Assembly: GCA_037447655.1 (NCBI GenBank)
Contig: JBBHKE010002935.1
Location: forward strand, 1 to 34,773
Direction of reading: 5' to 3'
From: Zygnema cylindricum
Lineage: Eukaryota > Streptophyta > Zygnematophyceae > Zygnematales > Zygnemataceae
Length of the DNA: 34,773 nt
Every line of letters begins with the position of its first letter. The stretch's first letter is position 1. Positions 23,383-32,929 of the stretch are shown in pieces. The notes below the pieces were generated by a model, which saw only the letters and a list, made by a program, of their open reading frames with translations, was not told where the DNA came from and did not search any database. Made by a program: the position numbers and the translations under genes.

Positions 23383-24997
23383 CTAATGGTAGAGACTCCT
23401 CACTCTCTCCTGTATCAGTCTCCTCTCCCAATCTGCCACGTCAGTGAAGGCAAAGTCCGGCAGGTGTTCCAGCGGAGGCTGCCAGTCCGAGTTTTTCGCC
23501 AAATCATACGTCGCGCCTCGAATCGCCTCTTTCTTCGGTCCACAGGGCCTCTTCGAAGTAAGGAAATCATAGGCAGAAATCATCTAAAACCACGAAAAAA
23601 AACAATGACAAAAAAACGAGAAAATCGTCAGGAAACGAGGAAACAAACAAACGGGGAAACGGAAAACTTACAAGGAATGACATCGACAGAATGTTCAGAA
23701 AACGGAAATTGGAGCGAAAAAGGATTCAACAAAAGGCAACAGTTGAAAGGAAAGAGATAAAACAAACTTGTTAACAAATTTAGGGAAACAAATGAAAAAA
23801 ACAAAGAGAGAAGAAAACAAAAAACAGCCAAACAAACCCGAACTGACATCAATGAAAACGACAACATAGGATGACGGAAAAAGGAAACAGACAAACAAAA
23901 CACGTAACAAAAGGCAAAAGAAATAATTAGCGGATGATCAACTGAAGAGAAAAACAAAAAAAAAATAGAAAAAAACAGAAAAACCAACAAACAAACACAC
24001 TCAAAAGATAAAGTTATTCCAAGTAAAGAAGACAAAGTTAAAAAAGACAGAAATTAACAGAAAAATATATGACAAAATGGACAAAATAAACCAACAGACG
24101 GAAGAAAATAGACAAATACTGCTAGAGACAAAAAAAAACTAATTGAAAAATCTCTTGACCGGTCAACCCTATTGCAATTTCCTTCACTTCACCCTTTATC
24201 TCCCTCGCTCCTCTACCTTCTACTCTCCCTTCTCCTCAGAATCCCCTAACCCTAACGCTCTTCCTCCCCTCTCCCTCACGACCTTCCACTTTCCCCCTAT
24301 CTTCCCCTTCCTCCCCGGCTGAGATCCTGGACGCGAATTTGCCCGATTGATTTGCCGGCAAGCGGATTCATCCATCTTTCCGGAACAGATTGCCTGACCC
24401 CGCCGTACAGTGCACGTACACCGCCCTCCCCTCCCTCGCGTATCGGTCGATCACCGCCACCATCCGCGGCAGCTCCCGCCGCAAACTGTACGGATCGAAG
24501 TCCCTCGCCGGCCGACTGTAATGCCGGATACCCAACTCCGTACACTTCGTACGGATGGCGACCGGGTCCACGCCCCAGTGGGTGACGTCGTGGTCCTGTT
24601 GGAGGGACAGTACGGCCGACACGTTTTCTTCCACGTGGAGGCGCTGAATGTCCGCCGGGGATTGCGGCTGGGAGCCGACCACGAGGTGGGGGGTGATCCG
24701 GGTGAGGTACATGCCGAGGGAGTGGTGGTACTCGTACGGATTGGCCATGAGGCGCTGCATTTTTTGGTTGTATTCGAGGGAGGAGGGAGAGGGAGGGAGA
24801 GGGAGGGAGAGGGAGGGGGGGGAGGGGGAGGGGGGGGGGGGGGGGGAGGAGGTGGAGAGGGAGAGGACAGGGAAGGGGAAGGAGCGAGGGAAGGAGAGGG
24901 AGGGAGAGGGAAGGGAAGGGGAAAGGGAGTGGGAAGGGAGGGAAGAAGGGAGGAAGGAGGAGGAGAGGGAGAGGGAGAGGGGCTGGGTGAGAGCCAT
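23383..24997 (-). CDS. LSF2: LSF2-like phosphoglucan phosphatase, incomplete
   Basis: Exon 1 runs from 24997 (MALTQPLS start) to 24399; the last exon is 23583-23383. Residues 1 to about 73 are almost only Ser, Pro, Leu and Phe and would act as plastid transit peptide. The LSF2/SEX4 dual-specificity phosphatase domain follows: NPYEYHHSLGM, LVVGSQPQSPADI, ENVSAVLSLQQD, WGVD, LGIRHYSRPARDFDPYSLR (general-acid Asp) and VYVHCTAG with the catalytic Cys at 197. The last exon gives AYDFLTSKRPCGPKKEAIRG, ATYDLA and ADWERRLIQERVR, with no carbohydrate-binding module after it, which points to LSF2 rather than SEX4. The expected block of about 22 residues between them, including the P-loop Gly-x-Gly-Arg, was not found in 23584-24398, and the two exons are out of phase (2 versus 0). 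The family removes phosphate from starch glucans in the stroma. This gene may be broken, misassembled, or hold an exon I missed. Confidence 0.8.
23584..24398 (-). other. Putative intron of the LSF2-like gene, catalytic-loop exon not found
   Basis: On the minus strand the first 220 bases are GA-rich with an anomalous GTCAGG donor; the rest is very T-rich. I looked for codons of the P-loop arginine segment and the following Tyr-Trp-Phe helix and found none. Confidence 0.55.
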
Positions 24998-25060
24998 GGG
25001 ATGGGCGGGGAGAGGGAGGGAGGGAGGGAGGGAGGGAGAGGGAGAGGGAGAGTGGCGGGA
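24776..25060. repeat. Polypurine tract (GGGA/GAGGG) within and upstream of LSF2 exon 1
   Basis: Plus strand nearly all G and A, with G runs at about 24816-24846 and (GGGA)n at about 25014-25037. The part up to 24997 is coding on the minus strand, where it specifies Ser/Pro/Leu repeats. The G-rich strand could form quadruplex or triplex DNA and is prone to length change. Confidence 0.85.
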
Positions 25061-25397
25061 AGGGAAAGAGAGGGAAAGGTCGGGGGAAAAAACCCTAATC
25101 AGAGAGGGGGAAAGGGACGTTTAGAGATTGGATGCAACGGTAATATACGGTTGGGGGAAAAAGCGTATTATGAAAAGGTTTGAGAATAGGTTCGGGAACA
25201 GGTTCAGGAGCCTCGGTTTGGGGAATGGCGATACGAAGTGTCGCAGTTTTTATTATTTTGTTTTATACCTTTTGGGGAAAATGTGACGGAGAGAGGGAGC
25301 GCGGCAAAGGTTGGAAAAAGTACAGGAGACGGATCTGCCACGTGGATTTCTGGGTGACATGTGGCGTGAAAGTGGCCGCAATGTCGAGAGGAAGGAT
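24998..25397. promoter_or_regulatory. 5' flank of the LSF2-like gene, with telo-box
   Basis: On the plus strand AAAAACCCTAATC at about 25086-25098 matches the plant telo-box core (AAACCCTAA), some 90-100 bp upstream of the LSF2-like ATG. Teloboxes are known in plant promoters; function here is inferred. No gene is otherwise seen. Confidence 0.3.
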
Positions 25398-25570
25398 CTA
25401 AGCGGAAGCATCGAGGGGCAGAGGATCAATGAGAGCCGTACGGATGGCGTGGCGAGCGTGTGTGCTGACGAGGTACGTGGCAGAAAAGAGCAGGAACACG
25501 GCTGAAATCGAATATGTAGATGACGCGTGGTCAGAGGATAACGGCGGAACGGCCGGCGGATAAAGCTGCT
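25398..25570 (-). CDS. Possible last exon of a small tail-anchored protein
   Basis: A pyrimidine-rich tract on the minus strand ends in TTTTCCGTACAG, a good splice acceptor. The following frame codes QLYPPAVPPLSSDHASSTY, a hydrophobic helix (SISAVFLLFSATYLVS), then H-A-R-H-A-I-R-T-A-L and a stop at 25398. A C-terminal helix followed by a short basic tail is the layout of a tail-anchored membrane protein. The frame is also open without splicing up to 25697, so the exon boundary is uncertain. I recognise no family. It lies about 400 bp upstream of the LSF2-like start on the same strand. Confidence 0.3.
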
Positions 25571-26692
25571 CTGTACGGAAAACGGAGAAAAAATTGAGAA
25601 TGGGAGAAAACGAGGGGAGAGGAAAGAACCAGAGTAATGTGGATGATTTTAAACCAATAGAAAGAGGGAAGACCTGGTACGCGAGTGTACGGAACACAGC
25701 ATTTTGAAATTTTGATTCGCAGGGATTCAGGATTTCAGATCCGTTTGGATGTCAGTCTTGTTTCGAGGACTGCCACGTGCAAATCGAACGGCGTAGATTT
25801 AGAGGTACGATGGGATTTGTGACGACTTATGTGAACGGACTGACAGTCGCTTTGGCCAGTTTTGAAAACGACCAGGGCAGCAGAGTACAAAAACAAAAGT
25901 CTCCTTCACGCTCAACGGAACTGATTCATAATACAGCAAAGATCTGTGACAGCTAAGCGGCTAAGGTCTCCGTACGATCGCCAAATCTGCGACAATCGAC
26001 TTCAGGCAATACTCCAAGGGCGACCGACGCTTGTCCCAGCATTTTGTCGCCGTAGCCGGCAGTAACGACAATTCTGACCAACCCAAATAACGCCGTTTTA
26101 ATGGTCGTTCAAAACTGTAACTGTGGTCAGACAGTAACAGCTTCCCAGTTTCGACCAACTGGGCAGCCTAACAGCTGTACTCGAGCGTTAATTTTGTCCG
26201 AAACCAATGTGGTACAAGATCCTTGAGACGTGAAGATATTTAGGTCACCGTTTGGCGGCTAAAAACATACGACATAAATCTCCTGGATTGTCCATTCAGT
26301 GTGTAAAAACCTGATAAAAGTACAAGGACAATCTTCATATGGGGCAGTTGCGGACGTTTCGTAGATTGAATAGTGACACGGCAAATCTGATTCCGTACAA
26401 GCTACATGATCAGCAGTGTTCGGGGTGTTGGAAAAAACAAATCCCTGGAAAACCTTGAAAAGAAAAAATCCCACAGAAAAAACCCAAAAAAGCACAGAAA
26501 ATACAAAAAAATAACAAAAAAAAAGAGGTTGAAGGTTTTGCACTTGCGAAAATAAGCTCGTAGAGTTTTTCATTGGTTGAATCTTGCATTTACAAAATCA
26601 ATGGAAAACAATATAGGGACATCCTAGATAGTAAATAGTTATATACAATCCTAAAAGGATGTTTCATAACAGAATAATTTCATTATGTCTTC
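25571..26692. other. Geneless stretch
   Basis: If 25398-25570 is a last exon, its upstream exons should be here on the minus strand; short frames exist (25961-26158, 26259-26573) but none is recognisable. Otherwise nothing is seen. Confidence 0.4.
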
Positions 26693-26695
26693 TTA

Positions 26696-27407
26696 GGGTG
26701 AAGTTCCATTAGACTAAAAGTGAGGTTGTTTAGAGAAATTCGGACCTCTCCATACTACGCCGTACCTCTTATTCTGTTTTTATCAGGAAAACATCATTAG
26801 AGAGAATCTTGCCAATCTTCTCCAGAAGTATGGGAGTTGACAATGACCGTTGGATATTTTTTCGCGAAGCATTCGCTTCAAAAGTTTCTGTAATTGGTGA
26901 TGTACCTCGCGAGGTACATCACCAATTACAAAAAAATCTGAGCCGCGACAAGCTGGATAATGAGCATACCTGTCACGATGGCAACCAACGGAAATCCAAA
27001 AAATTTGCGCACTGTATAGGCATTAAAAAATACAGCAGAAAGTACAAACAAAATCTCGTAACGCACTTCGGTCAACCTACTTTTGTTAACGCCCATTCGT
27101 CACACTATTTCTGAAAACGCTCATTCGTCACGCGTAGAAACAAGAACCGTAAAAAAATGAGGTGGTATCTCACAAGGCGTCTGCAAAGAGTACAGTTGAA
27201 CGGTGACCTTGGTACGCACGTACATGATACGCAAATGAAGATTTTTGGTCGGTGTGAAAATAATTGACCATTTTTAATATCAAATCTCTAGTTACGTGGC
27301 ACCATTCTTATGTTATCACGGGGATTGCGCAATGGAACTTCGTTCAAATTGTAGCACGCTGTAACGTTGGCCGTACAATTATAGAATGTCCTAAAGGAAC
27401 TTCACCC
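26696..27407. mobile_element. MITE copy 1, PIF/Harbinger-like
   Basis: 712 bp, flanked by TTA at 26693-26695 and 27408-27410. Both ends start GGGTGAAGTTCC when read inward. It aligns in the same orientation with the copy at 992-1743 and inverted with 29231-29959. It contains a 42-bp perfect palindrome at 26890-26931, about 195 bp from the left end, and a second TIR-like motif (ATGGAACTTCG) near 27332, roughly 70 bp inside the right end. No transposase is present; the short internal plus-strand frame 26809-27114 spans the palindrome and is not a gene. Confidence 0.8.
26890..26931. repeat. 42-bp perfect palindrome in MITE copy 1
   Basis: TGTAATTGGTGATGTACCTC then GC-centred symmetry (CG|CG) and the exact reverse complement. 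There is no spacer, so it can extrude as a cruciform or fold into a long hairpin in single-stranded DNA. Confidence 0.95.
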
Positions 27408-27914
27408 TTAGTGCAATTGAACCAAACTAGAGTTTAAACAAAAACCCCGAAAAAGCATTCAACCTTTAATGGCCGTTTCAATATTTACCTTTGCGTTTAA
27501 ACTATTTTTCTATTGAAAATGATAAGTATAGGATGTCAGCATATCTGTTTATTTCTATGTATTCTTTTGATTTATTCTGCTGTAATTATGGATTATTTCA
27601 CAAAAATGAGCCAAGAGGATCATAACGCAATTCTTAATTGTACTATGATTTTTTTTGTCTCATCTTTGAAGCTTTTAGCCCGTCACTATGGAATCATTTT
27701 TTTTTAATTGCATGAATTCGATGTATTGAGTATAACCGTAGATGTTTGATTCATTTCGTACTTTTAAACACATGTAATTTATAATTTCCTATACATGGCA
27801 TATGTGCACAAAGGTACAGATAACTTAAACTCGCTTTTCGTCTTTTGTATCAAAATTGAGGCAATGTTTAAACATGGGTTCAACAAAAACATCTAAAAAG
27901 TACAATGATAGATA

Positions 27915-28040
27915 ACACTTCACTGCAAATCATCATTAGTGTTAAAGTTTTTTTTGCCACTAAAAACATCTTTTCTCCGTGCACACTTGTTGAAATGTCA
28001 ATCAGAGACCGCCATGAGGAAGTTGATAATTTTGCCTTCC
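27915..28040. repeat. Diverged fragment of the TACACCG element family
   Basis: Matches, in inverted orientation, the right portion of 9391-10245 in the same order: TTAGTGTTAA, AAAACATCTTTTCTC, GCACACTTGTT, AGAGACCGCCA and a TTTTGCC block. The far end is not found. Confidence 0.55.
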
Positions 28041-28817
28041 AAAAACAACCATCAGTGCATTACCAAATGGGTCGATTGTAATCTTGTGACCGCCATTGGC
28101 ACACAAAATTAGCAGTCCACCGAAAGCCCTCAAGTATAAAATCTCCTTTCCCACTTTGCCCAGGAATAGAAGTCAGTCTGAACCCCAACAGATCTAACTA
28201 GCCTCACCCTTATTAGGGCTTGTCTCCCCTGAGTCAAATGCAAAAGAGATCTCCAAATTTGTTCAACTAAGCTCTTAGTTATTTGAGGTCAAAGTTGGCC
28301 TTTTGTATACCAGCTCACTAGGAGAGAGGGGGCTGCCCCAGATTTTCCCATGTCCTAAAGCCCATTTCTAAACCCTCTACTTTTGATATACCTAGCCAAT
28401 CAGAAGACTTGATGATACAGTAAGGTACACAAGCCATGGTACTTTCTGTACGGTTAGTGTACGACGTCGTTGAGTAGTAGTCGTCTGTCGACTCTTTACT
28501 CGTTTTGGTGTACTCCGAGAATTTTGCTAAGCAATCGGAGTATACCACATGTCATCTGGTGAGACGTTATGACCGCAAACCGCCAAAGTGGTCATTGCGA
28601 GATGTCGACTTTCATGCGAACCGTCCGATGTAGACTAGCTTTCAATGTCAACCGTTCAAACAAATGTCTGGTACATTTTTTTCGTACGGAGTATCGTACA
28701 ACTGGATCTATCTTACACTATGTTCTTATAATCAATTAAATGGTTTATGGCACACTTTCAACTCTAAGTAGTTATCAAACACTATGTACTCCAACGATCT
28801 CCTACCACTAATCAGTT

Positions 28818-28880
28818 AGAGCTGACGGCCACGTCTAGCTCTGTCGGTCAAAGGTTCGAGTCATGTCAGACTCACCTTTT
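28818..28880 (+). other. tRNA-like Pol III module (possible SINE head)
   Basis: TAGCTCTGTCGG (28835-28846) resembles an internal A box and GGTTCGAGTC (28852-28861) a B box; GAGCTGAC (28818-28825) can pair with GTCAGACTC (28864-28872), and a TTTTT run follows at 28876-28880. The two boxes are only a few bases apart, far closer than in a tRNA, so the anticodon arm is missing. It could be a SINE-derived or degenerate tRNA remnant, or chance. Confidence 0.25.
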
Positions 28881-29230
28881 TGGTTAAGAGTGCCTCTGTC
28901 ACTCTTATTCTCCCCTATCTTCCTCTCTTGTCCTCCCTTAGCCATGGCTCCATCTCTCTCCGAAGTCTTCAGTGACTACAAGTGTGGGGACCTGAGAGAG
29001 AGGTTATGAGTCACGTGAACTAACTTACCTAACTCATTTTCTTTTTTAATGCAAGACCTAGAAAACTTCTCATAAATCACTTATCTCTACATTGATTCCT
29101 AGATTGGTGCACACGCCTGGTACACGTAACGCGCCCAAAAACATCGAAGATGCAGATACGCACGTTCTGCGTGTCGCGTCGTTCGTTATTCTTGATGTGT
29201 ACAGTAGTCGTATATTTTCTATAAGGATAA

Positions 29231-29959
29231 GGGTGAAGTTCCATCCGAAGTTTATATAATCGTACGACCAACTCTTCAGACCGGGTCGATTAAGTCGATG
29301 TTCCATCACGAAGAGTTTGTAAACCACGTGTTCTAAATTGACTAGCGCCACACAAGCTACGATCCAATATTAAATACCATCCTGATTTTTAGCACCGACA
29401 AACTTAATTTCAAATCTTCACTTGCGTACCATGTACCTACTTACGAAATCATCATACGACAAAACTTTTATATTTTTTGCAAACGCCACTCTTTACGCCA
29501 ACTCATTTTTTAGGCCTTATGTTTTCGAACATAACGAAAGTCCTTTGAGAGAAATAGTGTGACGTTACTGAAAATAGCGTGACGAAGGAATGTTACGAAA
29601 TTACATTTTTATTTTCGGTTGTATTTTGGAAAGCACGTGTCCTCTGCAAATCTTGTGATTTTTCATTGGCTGCGCATCGTGACACTTAGCTTAATCGTCC
29701 AACATGTCACGATTATTTTTTTCTGTATTTGCCAACCCACCTCCTCGAGGTGGGTTGACAATTACAGAGAAAAATGAAGCGAACGCCTCGCAAATGAACA
29801 TTTGACGATCAGTTTTACCTCAAAGACATTCAGATAGTATTGGCAAGATTATTTGTAATGTTGTTTTTCATATAAAAACAAAATAAGCGGTACGGTTTGG
29901 TTCGAATATTCGCGGATTTCTTTAAACTACCCCACTATTCGTCTGATGGAACGTTACCC
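29231..29959. mobile_element. MITE copy 2, PIF/Harbinger-like, inverted relative to copy 1
   Basis: 729 bp, flanked by TAA at 29228-29230 and 29960-29962. Left end GGGTGAAGTTCCATCCGAAG; right end inward GGGTAACGTTCCATCAGACG. The reverse complement aligns with copy 1 through shared blocks (TTATT.TGTTTTTAT, ATCTTGCCAAT, CGTTCGCTTCA, TCTGTAATTG). A near-palindrome at 29723-29767 occupies the position of the palindrome in copy 1. A second TIR-like motif (GATGTTCCATCACGAAG) lies near 29298, roughly 70 bp inside the left end. Confidence 0.8.
29723..29767. repeat. Near-palindrome in MITE copy 2
   Basis: 20-bp arms CTGTATTTGCCAACCCACCT and AGGTGGGTTGACAATTACAG separated by CCTCG; 18 of 20 arm positions pair. 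Confidence 0.9.
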
Positions 29960-30932
29960 TAAATCTAATAATAGATATTTACAGTTATCGAGTGACAAGC
30001 GCGCCTTATAGCGTGGTGACAAAAAAATTGTTATCGTCGATATATTTTATGTATATTGCACCACAGGCGTAAGGTTACACTGCAAACCTACTCCAGTCCA
30101 ACTTTACGCAATAAAGTACAAAATAATTTTAAGCTTTCTGGTCAGCAAATCAGCAGACAGGTAGACTGTAACCGCAAACCAAAGGTCGCAAAAGTCAAAA
30201 TTTTAGATAACCGAAACCGACCGTTTTTTTCTTGCAAAATCTGAGTATCCGACCCTTGACCGGGTTATGTCACGCTCCTAAATTGTTAACCGTTACCCGA
30301 AACGCGTTTACGAAAATAAAAGTTAACCGAAAGTCGATTTCTCGCGACTAACCGTACCCGCCCGATCCCGAAAAAGTACAAAAATAGTGGTACATCTCCC
30401 TCATGCCTTCCCATGATACCAACAGCGGAAAATACAATAATGTTAGATAGTATGTACAGTACAAAACCTTCAATATTTATCGTTTTTTGCTTACTCGACC
30501 GTAACCGATTTTTTTTTTATGAGAATCAACTGCCAGAATCCTCCCGGCCCCCCAAATTTAGCAACCGATTCCGTTCCGGATCCGACGCGGGCAATCGGTT
30601 AACATTTTGGTTACAGTTTCAGTTAACCGTTTGCGACCTCGTCTGCAAACCCTCCAAAAATCCTTAAATCAAAGTACATAACCGCGATTTGATTTACCGC
30701 TAAATTCAACTGAGACAAACGATGTTTAATTCTTTTCAGCATATCGAGACGCTATACCAGTTATCGTTAACTCAAAAACTTATACATGCCGCCTACCGGT
30801 TCTTGGCTGCCTATACATAATTGTAAGTTATATCCCCATAACACGCGAACTGCGTGCGTCTTATTAAATACGCGATTGTGACATGGTACGCATGAAATGC
30901 CTACTTGGCAAAGTATTTGGTTCCCAAATAAC

Positions 30933-31461
30933 TACAACCTCAATCGCTATTAGTGTAGAAAAACAGTTATTGTTATTGACTCTAATTCGGATTAAAGGCT
31001 TTTCACCAAGAAATAATAAACTCTACTTCATGTATAACTATAATTTGGATACATTTTTCCCATAGTGCAGCCAGTATCGCATACGTTTATATAGTTGACG
31101 TTTGAACATGTGAGAACAGGTTCGCATAATTTTTCGTCGTCTTTATCGTTGGGAATCATATATGAGTGTCTTTTTTCGTGTCGACGCACCCACTTTCCCG
31201 TGTCGACGCCATTATCATATAATCTTTTTGTACAATCGTAAAATTAACTAACAATTTTATTTCGGATTAACCCGTTCTGTGCACTTCAATATTGTTTTGT
31301 ACACTACTTAAAATTTGTCCAAAACATCATTATTAACGCTAATAAACCAATACCTACATTAACGTCAACCAAAAATTATAGTAATTGATTCCATTTTAGG
31401 TTTGAGGGTCCAAATTTGGAGGCGGCCAAACTAGCGTTATTGACGCTAATAGCGGTTCAAT
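30933..31461. mobile_element. Probable TIR element of the TACACCG family
   Basis: 529 bp. Left end TACAACCTCAATCGCTATTA; right end, reverse complemented, GTATTGAACCGCTATTAGCG. The ends agree with the 8182-8727 element mainly in the CGCTATTAG.GT core and the lengths are similar. The outer bases are diverged, so the boundaries are approximate. Confidence 0.45.
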
Positions 31462-31560
31462 ACATAACTCAATACCGTCGTTCCCTTTAGTGTTTCTATA
31501 GAGCGCGGACCAATAAGAGAAATGACCTCCGTACATAGCCTTCTAGCTCTTTTTACGGAG

Positions 31561-31610
31561 CACGATGATAGTTGACAAGCGGGGCCTCCCACATCTTCCA
31601 CCAATGGTTA
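31561..31610 (+). repeat. Short fragment similar to the retroelement tail
   Basis: GCGGGGCCTCCCACATCTTC and flanks resemble 33361-33410 (GCGGGGCCTCCCAGACCTTC). Both read RGLP.LPP in frame. Probably a second, much shorter copy of the same element. Confidence 0.5.
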
Positions 31611-32929
31611 GGACTTCTCTTATTCCCTTTATATTCGTGTTTTTTGTAGTTATTTTCATAGGATTGTATTTTGCCACTAATAGAAAAAACAAAAGAAGAG
31701 AAAATAGACTACGAGATTATAAAAAACAAAGTGAAAGAGTGAAAGTAAAAGCAACTAATATAATTGTTAAGTGCGTCTCACTTTATGCAGTGGACTATAA
31801 AAACTCCCGTTTTTTTGATTAGCTTTGGCGAATACCCTCTCCCCGCATCAAAGTATTAACACGACATACAAGAATTTTCTTTCATTCACTTGCATGTACA
31901 AAAAACACATGCAAAGTTGTTAAACTTCCAATATCATTTTGAAATATCTCTCCCGCCTTAGCCTCTCTTTCTCCCTTTGCCACTCCTGACCCCCTCTCCC
32001 TCTTTTTCGAATGAATCATGCAAAAATCGTTATGAGGTAAAGAATATATGAAAAAAAAGTTGTTGGCTATCTTTGTTTGGAATTTGGTGACAAGTCAAGA
32101 TAGAAAACAACATAATGAATTTTGAAACCCATGGCGAAAAGTTCCAAAATAAGTGGCGTCGAGTGTATCACAAACAAACATGATGTTGACAATGTCACAA
32201 AAACCAAACATCTACAAGTCACTAGAATTATGACATGTACAATGCCCTCAAAATTGCATAGCGTATACAAATGTCATGACTATAAAGGGGTGTGCCCATG
32301 CAACCAAGACTTTGACGTGGTAGTTTGTATTTTAGGGAAGATTCTCTCTATTACTTTGCAGAGCGTTCAAACGTGCGAAAATGAAATGGTTACTTTGATT
32401 AGTGACGGTTGTAGACGTGTGTAAAACTTGTGTTGGTTGTGCGACGATCGTAGAATACTATAAACTAAGCAATCGTTATAGATGTCTAGTTTTTGTGACA
32501 GTATAGATATAGAGGGTTTTGTGACATTGTGATGTCATGCTCGCTTGTGACTAAGTCGACGTCACTAGTACCAAAATGTTTTAACACGCCTTCCCTATTT
32601 TCTTATATTTTTTGTTACTCTAACTTCCATAAAATGACGTCCACAAGTAGTCAAAAACCTTAAGTTTAGAGCTCTTTCGTTTTGTGCCAATTCTGTCGAG
32701 GAAGAGGGAGAAAGGAGATACAATATGAGAGAGGTGGAGAGGCGACGAGGGCCTAGACCCATGAATGAAAGTGGGTGTCCGAGGCTCTTGCAAATACTTT
32801 CGGTACATGCGCGTGATGGGCAATAAATAAAATAGTATGTAACTTTCCCTCATGCAAGAAATTTCAAACTCGTGTGGCACTTGGAATGAACGTTTAATTA
32901 TCAGTTGTTCAACTGATACTTGAGCTAAT

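Larger units (their letters stand above)
27411..29227. other. Gene-poor stretch with repeat fragments
   Basis: Holds a diverged copy of the right part of the 9391-10245 element at about 27915-28040, and a tRNA-like segment at 28818-28880. The rest (28100-28800) shows no supported gene. Confidence 0.45.
29963..32929. other. Gene-poor stretch
   Basis: 30150-30650 is rich in AACCG and its complement. A TIR element is proposed at 30933-31461 and a short piece resembling the retroelement tail lies at 31561-31610. Plus-strand frames at 31565-31822 and 32122-32424 and a minus frame at 32620-32880 match no family I know. Confidence 0.4.

Noticed and set aside
24246-24258. CCCTAACCCTAA as an interstitial telomere
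   Set aside because: Only two units in pyrimidine-rich DNA; too short to mean anything on its own.
24410-25183. Long plus-strand frame with Gly/Arg/Glu-rich protein
   Set aside because: It is the antisense of LSF2 exon 1 and its polypurine tract; the opposite strand has clear phosphatase conservation.
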